Positions 43,010-52,405 of a stretch of DNA of 64,000 nt are shown piece after piece; position 1 is the stretch's first letter, and each line of letters begins with the position of its first letter. The position numbers and the translations under genes are program-made. The stretch covers positions 80,474-144,473 of the forward strand of contig NZ_RZIJ01000020.1 of assembly GCF_003989665.1 (NCBI RefSeq). Direction: 5' to 3'. The notes under the pieces are model-generated. The model had not been told where the DNA came from, did no database searches, and worked only from the letters and a program-made list of their open reading frames with translations. This stretch comes from Azospirillum doebereinerae. Its GTDB lineage: Bacteria; Pseudomonadota; Alphaproteobacteria; Azospirillales; Azospirillaceae.

Positions 43010-43720
43010 ATGACGCCCGGCGATCTCTCCGCCTTGATTCCGCACGCCCCCGCGGCGTTGGTCGAGCGCTTCCGCGCGGTCCAGGGCTCCTCCCTCCAAG
43101 ATGGTGACGGCGGACCGGACGTCACGGGATCGGCGATGCGGCTGCTGGAGCTTCTGGAAACGCTCGATCCCGCCGAGGCGGCCTTGGCGCGCGGCTGCCT
43201 GCCTCGCTGCGATTCGACCTTCGGGGCCGGGCTGGCGCTGTTTCTGGCGGTGTCGGAGGAGGGGTGCCGGGGTTGGCTCGGGGACGAGGCGGCGGCGCTG
43301 CTGGCCGGGCTGGACGGCGGGCTGCTGCTCGACGAGTGCGACCGCGCGCTGACGCCGCGCTTCCAGCCGGTCGACGGGCGGATGTGGCGGGTGCTGCGGG
43401 TGCCGCTGCAGGACAGCGCGGCCGGGCTGCTCTGCGCCACCAGCGTCGACGACGGTCTGGCCGACGCCTTCACCGTGGTGCTCCAGGCGCGGCCGGAGCG
43501 TCTGGGCGCGGTGCAACTGATGGCGACCGTCGCCGCGCGCCGGCTGGACGTGACGCTGCGGGCGGCGTCCGGGCTGCCGGCGGAGCTGTTGGCCGACCTG
43601 CACGAGGGCTTCCGCGCCGCGCTGGCCGATTGCCGGTTGGACGGCTCGTTGACGGTCGGGCCGCTGGCCGGCGCGTGGCTCGGGCTGGACGACACGCTGA
43701 CCTCCGACCTTGCGCTGTAG
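43010..43720 (+). CDS. Orphan protein at the end of the fliF-fliG operon
   Basis: A 236-residue soluble protein beginning 2 bases after the fliG stop. It is Leu/Ala-rich with helical character (MRLLELLETLDPAEAALARG, EEGCRGWLGDEAAALLAGLD), then a beta-rich middle (PRFQPVDGRMWRVLRVPLQD), and ends in LPAELLADLHEGFRAALADC. No family recognised. The tight spacing to fliG suggests a flagellar role, possibly at the C-ring or export stage, but this is inference. The TAG stop is followed by a 138-base gap before the response regulator. Confidence 0.65.
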   Translation: MTPGDLSALIPHAPAALVERFRAVQGSSLQDGDGGPDVTGSAMRLLELLETLDPAEAALARGCLPRCDSTFGAGLALFLAVSEEGCRGWLGDEAAALLAGLDGGLLLDECDRALTPRFQPVDGRMWRVLRVPLQDSAAGLLCATSVDDGLADAFTVVLQARPERLGAVQLMATVAARRLDVTLRAASGLPAELLADLHEGFRAALADCRLDGSLTVGPLAGAWLGLDDTLTSDLAL

Positions 43721-43735
43721 CCGGGCGGCACTTGA

Positions 43736-43750
43736 TTAAAATGGAGTTTA
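43736..43750. promoter_or_regulatory. CtrA-like site upstream of the response-regulator operon
   Basis: TTAA-AATGGAG-TTTA, one base off the CtrA full site, 109 bases upstream of the response-regulator ATG. A 12-bp perfect palindrome (ACTCCCGGGAGT) follows at about 43762-43773. The site lies between the fliG operon and the two-component pair. Confidence 0.4.
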
Positions 43751-43858
43751 AATTCTCCGGAACTCCCGGGAGTGGCCGAAACGCGCCGTTGCGCGGGGGC
43801 GATTGTTGGCCGTAGTTGCTTGGTTCCATCGTGACATCCAGGCCGAAGGGGCACCGCC

Positions 43859-44608
43859 ATGCCGCCGATCACAGAGACGGGCCAGACGACGGTTCTGCTG
43901 GCCGACGATGATTCCTTCATGCGCTCCATCGTCGCGAACCTCATCCGGACGACGCTCGGCTGCGAGGTGGCCCTGGCCGTCTCCGGCCGCGACGCCATCG
44001 ACCGGCTGGGCGCGCGGGCGCCGGCGGTGTCGCTGGCGCTGCTCGATTTCGTGATGCCGGAGGGCAACGGGCTGGAGGTGGCGCGCAGCATCCGGAGCGG
44101 GCTGGGGCGGGTGCCGCGCGACCTGCCCATCGCCATGCTGACCGGCCGCACCGACGTGGAGCTGGTGCGCGCCGCGATGGAGCTGGACGTCAACGCCTAT
44201 GTCGTGAAGCCGGTCACCAAGGAGACCCTGTTCGCCCGGCTGGAGCGCGCCTGGACCATCCCCTTCGACCTCAAGCCCGCCGAAATCTACGAGAAGGTCG
44301 AGATCCCCAACCCCTGGGGGCCGGAGCGCGTGCGCAAGCCGGCGGCCCCCGCCCCGTTGCCGTCGCCGCCCCCCGGTCCCAACCCCTGCGAGCCGGCCGG
44401 GCGCAGCGCGCGGGTCGAGACGCGCATCGCCGACCTCGCCCCCGGCGTCATCCTGGCCGCCGCCGTGCGCGCCAACGCCACCGGCTCGATCATTCTGCCG
44501 GCGCACATCCGGCTCGACCGCGCCCTGATCGCCCGGCTGTCCGACCTCGCCGAGATGGGCATGATCCCGCCCGTCGTCTTCGTCATCGCCGCCCGTCCGG
44601 AGGGCTGA
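43859..44608 (+). CDS. CheY-type response regulator with unknown C-terminal domain
   Basis: A 249-residue protein. The receiver (about 1-130) has the acidic pair in VLLADDDSF, Asp63 in LLDFVMPEGNG and Lys in YVVKPVT, so it should be phosphorylatable. After a Pro-rich linker (APLPSPPPGPNP) the C-terminal 80 residues (VETRIADLAPGVILAAAVRA, GSIILPAHIRLDRALIARL, PPVVFVIAARPEG) match no output domain I recognise. It lies 3 bases before a hybrid kinase. The pair probably passes signals to the motor or to CtrA-type control. Confidence 0.75.
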   Translation: MPPITETGQTTVLLADDDSFMRSIVANLIRTTLGCEVALAVSGRDAIDRLGARAPAVSLALLDFVMPEGNGLEVARSIRSGLGRVPRDLPIAMLTGRTDVELVRAAMELDVNAYVVKPVTKETLFARLERAWTIPFDLKPAEIYEKVEIPNPWGPERVRKPAAPAPLPSPPPGPNPCEPAGRSARVETRIADLAPGVILAAAVRANATGSIILPAHIRLDRALIARLSDLAEMGMIPPVVFVIAARPEG

Positions 44609-44611
44609 GCA

Positions 44612-46567
<1,956 letters not shown>

Positions 46568-46570
46568 GCG

Positions 46571-47017
46571 TCAAATGCGGCTGGCGGCCGGGTACGCGGG
46601 GACCGCCGGGGCCGGCACGGACGGCGGAGGCGGCAGGCTGCCCAGCGCCATCCGGGCGCTGTCGCGCAACGGCGTGAAGTCGATCTCCGGAAAGCGCCGC
46701 AGCAGGGCGGTGTAGGAGGCCCGCGCCACCCCCGGACAGCCGATGACCTGGAACAGGTCGCCCTGGCGCAGCAGCGCCTCGGCCTCGTCGGTCTTGCGGT
46801 GGCCGGGAATGGCGGAGGCGACCGCGTACCAGCGACCGTAGGCGGCCCACATCCCTTCCACCGCCTCCCCCTCGCACTGTCCGACGACGAGAGCTTTTTC
46901 AAAGGCTTGGCGATAGTCGCTGTCGGGCGATTGTGGCACTTGGACGCACCCGGCCAGCAGGACGCCCAAAGCAGCGGTCAGGCGGACCGGAAGGACCGCA
47001 ACGGTTGTTGCGCGCAT
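46571..47017 (-). CDS. Small outer-membrane-type lipoprotein
   Basis: A 148-residue protein. Signal peptide with lipobox (TAALGVLLAGC, Cys24), then QAFEKALVVGQCEGEAVEG, KTDEAEALLRQGDLFQVIGC and VARASYTALLRRFPEIDFTP. Cysteines in the mature part could form a disulfide. Start at 47017 is set by GGGAGGG just upstream. It converges with the hybrid kinase, only 3 bases apart. No family recognised. A near-perfect CtrA-like site lies about 50 bases upstream of the start. Confidence 0.7.
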   Translation of the reverse strand: MRATTVAVLPVRLTAALGVLLAGCVQVPQSPDSDYRQAFEKALVVGQCEGEAVEGMWAAYGRWYAVASAIPGHRKTDEAEALLRQGDLFQVIGCPGVARASYTALLRRFPEIDFTPLRDSARMALGSLPPPPSVPAPAVPAYPAASRI

Positions 47018-47063
47018 GAAGACCCTCCCAAGGGTGTTGCACCGCAAGAAAAGACCATCACGG

Positions 47064-47078
47064 TTAAACCCGCGTTCA
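47064..47078. promoter_or_regulatory. CtrA-like site upstream of the lipoprotein
   Basis: TTAA-ACCCGCG-TTCA, one base off the CtrA full site, about 47 bases upstream of the lipoprotein start. Confidence 0.4.
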
Positions 47079-47121
47079 CGTTTGTGGAGAAAGTCCACGC
47101 AAAATCAAACGAAATTAACCA

Positions 47122-47136
47122 TTAATCGTTCGTTAC
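47122..47136. promoter_or_regulatory. CtrA-like site in the AT-rich region
   Basis: TTAA-TCGTTCG-TTAC, one base off the CtrA full site, in the divergent region between the lipoprotein and the OmpR-type regulator. Confidence 0.4.
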
Positions 47137-47404
47137 AACGACGGTGCTGACCTTCGATACTTTAAAAACTCATAGCCATGCGAAGTATAAAGAGCAATGC
47201 ATAAAAATTTACTCAGCATTGAAGGGTTTATGGAACATTAAAACCACGTAAAACGCCCAACGGCATATGTCATTCCAACTACCCCAATCTGTTGACAGAT
47301 AGCCTTTCGATAGGTTCTCTTGTGCCTGTGATAAGGGTGAGACACGGTTAAAATTAAATAAAAAGCAATGCTTCGCCCTTGCTTGCGCACAATGGAGAAT
47401 CCAA

Positions 47405-48223
47405 ATGCAGACGCTGCTGATTGAACCGGGTGACCTGATCGCCGAAGCCATCGGGAAACAGCTCGATCTCAGTAAAATTAACCATGACCGCATCGACCTG
47501 GAAGGGCTCCGGGACCTGCTGAACGGCCATGGCCGGATCGAGATCAATCACGACGCGATCATCATCGGGGATGTCGGCGACACCGCCGCCTGCGTGGCGC
47601 TTCTGCGCGCCCAGGGGGTGACGGCGGCCATCGTCTGCCTGATCGAGCGCCGCTGCGCGAACACCACCGCCGGCATCCTGCGCGCCGGGGCCGACGACGT
47701 CCTGGTCAAGCCGATCATCAGCACGGAGATCCGGGCGCGGCTGGAGGCGATCCGCCGGCGGTCCTACGGCCTGACCAGCAACGCCGTGTCGGTCGGCCGC
47801 CTGACCGTCTTCCTCGACGGCCGCGACCCCGAGGTGGACGGCGAGCGCCTGCGGCTGAGCCAGCGCGAGCACGCGATCCTGTCGGTGCTGGCCCTGAACC
47901 ACCGCCGCGTGGTCTCCAAGGAGCACATCTACGAGGAGGTCTACGGCCTGTCCGGCTCGGACCCGCTCGACAAGGTGATCGACGTCTACATCTGCAAGCT
48001 GCGCAAGAAGATCGACGCGGCGACCGGCGGCGGCCGCTACATCGAGACGGTTTATGGCCGCGGCTACAAGTTCGAGGCGCCGCCCGACCATGTCGCTCCC
48101 GACATGGCCGCGCTGCTGCTGGAACGCCTGTCGCAATCGGCGGCGCTGAACGCTGGCCGCCTGCCGATCATCCCGCCGGTTCCGGTGGTGCCGCGCGGCG
48201 CCGCGCGGGTCGCCACGCGCTGA
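47405..48223 (+). CDS. CtrA/Rem-like OmpR-family regulator with degenerate receiver
   Basis: A 272-residue protein with a receiver-like N-domain and a winged-helix DNA-binding domain (about 135-235). The N-terminus MQTLLIEPGD resembles CtrA (LLIEDD) but lacks the acidic pair, and the expected phospho-Asp stretch reads DAIIIGDVGD, with Gly where Asp is normally found and Asp one residue later. GADDVLVKP, GRLTVFLDG and IDVYICKLRKKI closely echo CtrA. Rem in Sinorhizobium and FtcR in Brucella are similar orphan flagellar regulators. It sits 234 bases upstream of flagellin. GGAG precedes the ATG. It may act without phosphorylation. Confidence 0.85.
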   Translation: MQTLLIEPGDLIAEAIGKQLDLSKINHDRIDLEGLRDLLNGHGRIEINHDAIIIGDVGDTAACVALLRAQGVTAAIVCLIERRCANTTAGILRAGADDVLVKPIISTEIRARLEAIRRRSYGLTSNAVSVGRLTVFLDGRDPEVDGERLRLSQREHAILSVLALNHRRVVSKEHIYEEVYGLSGSDPLDKVIDVYICKLRKKIDAATGGGRYIETVYGRGYKFEAPPDHVAPDMAALLLERLSQSAALNAGRLPIIPPVPVVPRGAARVATR

Positions 48224-48325
48224 CGCCAAGTCCTGTTCTTTGCAAGGAAGGGCGCTTTTCAGAAAATTTTTCGGTAATCGCCGCTTTTTTAAAGAAACGC
48301 CGCCAGTAACGAAACGGCTGTATTT

Positions 48326-48340
48326 TTTACCTCGGATTAA
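48326..48340. promoter_or_regulatory. CtrA-like site upstream of flagellin
   Basis: TTTA-CCTCGGA-TTAA, one base off the CtrA full site, about 118 bases upstream of the flagellin start. The overlapping CGGATTAA also slightly resembles a sigma-28 -10 element (GCCGATAA), but no convincing -35 is present. The flagellin leader downstream has two possible hairpins (48345-48371 and about 48371-48410). Confidence 0.4.
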
Positions 48341-48344
48341 ACCG

Positions 48345-48410
48345 GGTTGGTCATCCTAGCTTCTGCCAACCGCGCTCCCGCAACCTGATCGGGAAGGCCC
48401 GCGCGCACCG
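48345..48410 (+). promoter_or_regulatory. Structured flagellin mRNA leader
   Basis: GGTTGG (48345-48350) pairs with CCAACC (48366-48371). Downstream CGCGCTCCCG pairs with the CGGG and CCCGCGCG stretch (48371-48410). In Caulobacter FlbT binds the flagellin 5' leader to repress translation, and flbT lies just downstream here, so this leader is a likely target. The pairing is seen; the function is inferred. Confidence 0.35.
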
Positions 48411-48457
48411 GCCCCGGCGTCAGAAAGGCGCCATGCATCTCGCGAATGGAGATACCC

Positions 48458-50251
48458 ATGGCCTCGATTATGACCAACGCCTCGGCGATGACCGCGCTGC
48501 AGACGCTGCGCAAGGTGACGACCGATCTGGAAGGCACCCAGGACCGCATCTCGACCGGCCTGAAGGTGAACGTCGCCAAGGACAACGCCGCCTACTGGTC
48601 GATCTCCTCGACCATGAAATCCGACGTCGCCGGCTTCAAGGCCGTCTCCGACGCTCTGGGCCTCGGCACCTCGACCGCCGTCAACGCCTCGAACGGCGCC
48701 GACAGCGTGAAGAACATGCTGACCGCCATGAAGCAGCGCATCGTCGCCGCCCAGTCGAACGGCACCGATCCGAAGTTCCTCCAGGCCGAAGTCGACCAGT
48801 ACATCCAGCAGATCGAGGGCGTCGTCGCCTCGGCGTCGTTCAACGGCGACAACTGGCTGAACGTCAACTATTCGCCGGACGGCTCGGCCAAGGACCTCAA
48901 CGTCGACGTTCTGGCGACGCTGAGCCGCTCCGAGAGCGGCGTGACGCCGAGCTACATCAGCTTCACCCGCCAGGACATGCGCTCCGACTCGATCCTCGGC
49001 CAGGCGACCATCGAGCAGAAGATCGACTCCACCGTGGCCGCCAAGGCCTCGCAGGTGTTCGACATCGGCACCTCCAGCGGTGTCTACATCGACGGCCAGA
49101 ATCTCGGCCTCGACAAGCTGACCTTCAAGTTCACCAGCGAAGCGCTGACCGTGAACTACCAGCAGAAGAAGGTCGTCGGCGCCGGCACCTCGGTCAACGG
49201 CGACATCGTCGCCCTGACGCTGAAGCCGATCACCACCGACGTCACGGTCGACCTCAGCACCATCAAGTACACCACCGACCAGGCGACCACCGAGGCCCTG
49301 ATCACCAAGGCGATCAACGACGCGATCGTCAAGCAGACCTACGCTTCGATGCTGCCGTCGGTCATCGACCAGAGCAAGACGCTGGCGGCGGCGAGCCAGC
49401 GCCAGGCGCTGGTGGATTCCGCCTACGACGTCGCCTACACCAAGCACCTCGCGCAGACCGGCAAGGCGACGGACTTCGAGGGTGCCAAGGCCTACGGCGA
49501 GGCGACCAAGCTGGCCATCGGCGCCGCCTACGACCGTGGCGACACCGCCTACAACGCCAAGCTGACGGACGGCACCACCGATCTGTTCACCGCCGCCCTC
49601 GACCTCAGCGGCGCGGCCGCCGCCCTCACGCTCGGCCTCGGCAGCGCGGCGTCGACCGCGGCGGTGACCGCGGCGACCTCCGCTCCGGGGCTGCTGGGCG
49701 CCGCCGCGCCGACCGACTTCGCGACCGCCGACGCGATGTTGAAGGACCGCACGGTCAAGTCGGCCTTCGCCACCATCGACGGCAAGCGCCAGCTGCAGTT
49801 CACCGTCGGCGCCGGCTACAAGTCCGCCACGGCCTCGGCCGACATGACCGCCGCCGGCAACAAGGTCGTCGACACCAACTACAACTCGAAGATCGAGGGG
49901 TTGTGGGTGCAGACGAAGGAAAGCGACGCCTTCGGCGGCCTCGCCGAACTGAAGCAGCTCGACGTCCAGAACAACGCGACCCGTTCGCTGGAAGCGATCG
50001 ACAGCATGCTGACCAAGGTGATCGTGAAGGCCGCCGCGGTCGGCTCGATCGAAAACCGCATCGGCATCCAGACCGACTTCCTGTCCAAGCTGACCGACGC
50101 GGTCAACAAGGGCATCGGCCTGCTGATCGACGCCGACATGAACGAGGAATCGAGCCGCCTGCAGGCCCTCCAGGTCCAGCAGCAGCTCGCGACCCAGGCG
50201 CTGTCGATCGCCAACCAGGGTCCGCAGAACATCCTGTCGCTGTTCCGCTAA
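48458..50251 (+). CDS. fla: Flagellin (filament protein)
   Basis: About 597 residues from MASIMTNASAM; the ATG 12 bases upstream is less likely because GGAG sits just before 48458. Conserved ends form the D0/D1 coiled coil: ALQTLRKVTTDLEGTQDRIS, RISTGLKVNVAKDNAAYWSI, and C-terminal IENRIGIQTDFLSKLTDAVN and ALSIANQGPQNILSLFR. The large variable centre (about 170-480) is Ala/Thr-rich and surface-exposed. The length matches a large, probably main, filament protein. It is followed by a terminator and then flaF-flbT, the alphaproteobacterial arrangement. Confidence 0.95.
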   Translation: MASIMTNASAMTALQTLRKVTTDLEGTQDRISTGLKVNVAKDNAAYWSISSTMKSDVAGFKAVSDALGLGTSTAVNASNGADSVKNMLTAMKQRIVAAQSNGTDPKFLQAEVDQYIQQIEGVVASASFNGDNWLNVNYSPDGSAKDLNVDVLATLSRSESGVTPSYISFTRQDMRSDSILGQATIEQKIDSTVAAKASQVFDIGTSSGVYIDGQNLGLDKLTFKFTSEALTVNYQQKKVVGAGTSVNGDIVALTLKPITTDVTVDLSTIKYTTDQATTEALITKAINDAIVKQTYASMLPSVIDQSKTLAAASQRQALVDSAYDVAYTKHLAQTGKATDFEGAKAYGEATKLAIGAAYDRGDTAYNAKLTDGTTDLFTAALDLSGAAAALTLGLGSAASTAAVTAATSAPGLLGAAAPTDFATADAMLKDRTVKSAFATIDGKRQLQFTVGAGYKSATASADMTAAGNKVVDTNYNSKIEGLWVQTKESDAFGGLAELKQLDVQNNATRSLEAIDSMLTKVIVKAAAVGSIENRIGIQTDFLSKLTDAVNKGIGLLIDADMNEESSRLQALQVQQQLATQALSIANQGPQNILSLFR

Positions 50252-50260
50252 ACCTTGGGC

Positions 50261-50304
50261 GGGCCGGCGTCCCTTCCCTCGGGCGCCGGCCCCTCTGCTT
50301 TTTT
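50261..50304 (+). terminator. Rho-independent terminator after flagellin
   Basis: GGGCCGGCGTCC (50261-50272) pairs with GGGCGCCGGCCC (50281-50292) with one mismatch or wobble, followed by CTCTGC and six T (50299-50304). It ends flagellin transcription before flaF. Confidence 0.8.
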
Positions 50305-50369
50305 CGGGCCCCACCATGTGCCCGACGCGACGCGCGCCATCGACGATGTAACCCTCCAAAGGTGCGACC

Positions 50370-50750
50370 ATGAGCATCGCCGCCTATCAGCAGACCATTC
50401 TCGACTGCGACGATCCGCGTCGGATCGAGTACCGCCTGTTCCTGCGCATCACCTTGGCCCTGGAACGGTTTCGGGAGGCCGATTGGCGTTCGGAGGGGTT
50501 AAAGGACGCCCTGTACCGGAACATGGAGCTGTGGGGCTGGCTGCGCGCCGACCTGCTGGACGACGAGAACGGCCTGCCCGAGAAGCTTCGCGCCGGTCTG
50601 GTGTCGCTGTCCTACACGGTCGACCGGCAAACCCGCGCGGTGTTGCAGGGCATGGCCGGGGTCGGCCTTCTGGTCGAGATCAACCGGGCCGTCATGCAGG
50701 GGCTGCAGGGAACGCCGCAGCCCGCCACGGAGGTGGCCGATGTCGCTTAA
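50370..50750 (+). CDS. flaF: Flagellin biosynthesis regulator FlaF
   Basis: A 126-residue protein. Typical FlaF blocks: AYQQTILDCDDPRRIEYRLF, ALERFREADWRSEGLKDALY and NMELWGWLRADLLDDENGLP, LRAGLVSLSYTVDRQTRAVL. In Caulobacter FlaF is needed for flagellin secretion and translation and antagonises FlbT. It overlaps flbT by 11 bases. Confidence 0.92.
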   Translation: MSIAAYQQTILDCDDPRRIEYRLFLRITLALERFREADWRSEGLKDALYRNMELWGWLRADLLDDENGLPEKLRAGLVSLSYTVDRQTRAVLQGMAGVGLLVEINRAVMQGLQGTPQPATEVADVA

Positions 50751-51174
50751 GCTCCGTCTCAAGCCCTTTGAGCGGGTGGTCATCAATGGCTGCGTCGTGC
50801 AGAACGAGAACCGCCGCTACACGCTGACCATCAGCAATTTCGCCCAGATCATCCGCGGCAGCGACATCATGCAGGACGAGGAGGCGACCACGCCCGTGCG
50901 CCGCTCCTATTTCGTGATCCAGAGCATGCTGCTCGATCCCGGCGCCGCGGACCGCCACGCGCCGATCATCGCCAGCATGATGGCGGATCTCTACGCGGCG
51001 TTCGCCCGGCCGGACATCCAGAACCACATCATGCAGTCGATGGGCTATGTCGCCGAGCGGGACTACTACAAGGCCCTGAGCAGCCTGCGCCCGGTTCTCG
51101 ACTACGAGGACGTCGTGCTGGGACGGCCGAAGGGCCGCCCGTCCGGGCATAACGAACAGCACGCGGCGGGGTGA
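50740..51174 (+). CDS. flbT: Flagellin translational repressor FlbT
   Basis: A 144-residue protein with the family blocks LKLRLKPFERVVINGCVVQN, TPVRRSYFVIQSMLLDPGAA and QNHIMQSMGYVAERDYYKAL. In Caulobacter it binds the flagellin mRNA leader and shortens its half-life. It overlaps flaF by 11 bases and is followed 2 bases later by the FlaG-like gene. Confidence 0.93.
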   Translation: MSLKLRLKPFERVVINGCVVQNENRRYTLTISNFAQIIRGSDIMQDEEATTPVRRSYFVIQSMLLDPGAADRHAPIIASMMADLYAAFARPDIQNHIMQSMGYVAERDYYKALSSLRPVLDYEDVVLGRPKGRPSGHNEQHAAG

Positions 51175-51176
51175 GC

Positions 51177-51569
51177 ATGGCAAAGCCACTGGAGGGGGTC
51201 GGCGGCACCGGTGCTGAGCGTGGGATCACGAGCGCCGACGTGATCGCCGAGGCGCGCCAGCGCCAAGCGGACCGTCTGAAGGCGGCCCAGGCTGAAAACG
51301 ACAAGCCGACGGAGATCGTCGAAGGCGCGGTGAACAGCCAGCGCTCGGCCATCCCGCCGCGCCGGGACATCCAGCCCTACCGGGTCAAGCTCGATCCCGA
51401 CACCCAGCGGCTCCACACCGAGGTCCTGAACACCACGACCGGCGAGGTCATCATGCGCATCCCGCAGACCTACACCGATCCGGCCGATGCGCCGGCCGAG
51501 GACGGCGAACCGGGTGCCGAGCCCGATGGCGAAGCGGGACGCCCGCCGAAGGGGGGGGTGAAGGCATGA
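51177..51569 (+). CDS. FlaG-like flagellar protein
   Basis: A 130-residue protein (ATG at 51177; a GTG at 51171 overlaps flbT's stop but is less likely). The conserved block RVKLDPDTQRLHTEVLNTTT and GEVIMRIPQTY matches the C-terminus of FlaG proteins, which modulate filament length. N- and C-terminal tails are low-complexity. It overlaps the DUF1217 gene by 4 bases. The FlaG link is by pattern only. Confidence 0.6.
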   Translation: MAKPLEGVGGTGAERGITSADVIAEARQRQADRLKAAQAENDKPTEIVEGAVNSQRSAIPPRRDIQPYRVKLDPDTQRLHTEVLNTTTGEVIMRIPQTYTDPADAPAEDGEPGAEPDGEAGRPPKGGVKA

Positions 51570-52357
51570 GCACCATCCAGGAGTACCGGCAGATCGTGCG
51601 CAACCAGGACCGCTTCGAGGGGGCGCTGCGCAAGCGCGGCGACATCCAGCGGGACATCGCCTATTTCGAGGCGAACATTGGCAAGGTTGGCACGACCGAG
51701 GCGCTGATGAAGGACGACAAGCTCTACCGCTTCGTCATGGAAGCCTTCGATCTCGGCAGCCAGACCTTCGCGCGCGGCCTCATCCGCAAGGTGCTGAACG
51801 AGGGCGTCGCCGATCCCAAATCCACCGCCAACCGCATGACCGACCCCAAGTTCAAGGAAATGGCGACGATCCTCGGCTTCAAGGAGAATGGCGGGGCCAG
51901 CCTCAAGGAACCCAAGATCGTCAAGGCCATCGTCGACCGCTTCGTCGACGTCAAGATGGAGGTCGCGGCCGACGAGACCAACCCGGCGGTCCGGCTGGCG
52001 CTCTATTTCCAGCGCCGGGCGCCTGGACTTTCCAACTGGTTCCAGGTGCTGGGCGACGCGCCGTTGCAGAAGGTCGTCTTCACGGCGCTGGACATCCCGG
52101 ACGCGGCCGCCCTTCAGGACGTCGACCGGCTCGCCGAAAAACTGAGCGCGAAGTTCGACATCAAGGATTTCAAGGATCCGGCGAAGTTGCAGAAGCTCCT
52201 CGACCGCTTCGCCGCGATGTACGACCTGCGCAACGATTCGTCGGCCACCAGCGCCACCATGCCGTCCATCGGGCCGATCTCGCGCGGCGGGCGCGCATCG
52301 ATCATTTCCATCGACCCGTCCATCACGATGTCGCTGATGAGCTTCCCGCGCTTCTGA
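51566..52357 (+). CDS. DUF1217-family flagellar protein
   Basis: A 263-residue helical protein. DKLYRFVMEAFDLGSQTFAR, GLIRKVLNEGVADPKSTANR and MTDPKFKEMATILGF are the DUF1217 pattern found beside flagellar genes in alphaproteobacteria. Its role is unknown. ATGA overlap with the FlaG-like gene. It is followed 48 bases later by another orphan. Confidence 0.8.
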   Translation: MSTIQEYRQIVRNQDRFEGALRKRGDIQRDIAYFEANIGKVGTTEALMKDDKLYRFVMEAFDLGSQTFARGLIRKVLNEGVADPKSTANRMTDPKFKEMATILGFKENGGASLKEPKIVKAIVDRFVDVKMEVAADETNPAVRLALYFQRRAPGLSNWFQVLGDAPLQKVVFTALDIPDAAALQDVDRLAEKLSAKFDIKDFKDPAKLQKLLDRFAAMYDLRNDSSATSATMPSIGPISRGGRASIISIDPSITMSLMSFPRF

Positions 52358-52405
52358 CGCTCGGGATCGGCCCTCGCCGACAGGAAGAGGCGGCGTGAGG
52401 AGGTC

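Larger units (their letters stand above)
47018..47404. other. AT-rich intergenic region with CtrA-like sites
   Basis: These 387 bases contain no credible gene and are strikingly AT-rich against the GC-rich surroundings, with repeated TTAA, TTTAAAA and AAATTTA runs. Two CtrA-like sites are seen: TTAA-N7-TTCA at 47064-47078 and TTAA-N7-TTAC at 47122-47136. Looser TTAA-N7-TAAA matches occur near 47238 and 47346. It separates the divergent lipoprotein and regulator genes, so it holds both promoters. Confidence 0.6.

Noticed and set aside
46934..46948. TGGCAC...GCAC resembling a sigma-54 site
   Set aside because: Lies inside the lipoprotein coding region and the GG-to-GC spacing is 9 rather than 10 bases.
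47209..47547. Minus-strand 112-codon open frame over the AT-rich region and the regulator start
   Set aside because: It has low-complexity Arg/Ser content, no Shine-Dalgarno and overlaps the start of a strong plus-strand gene.
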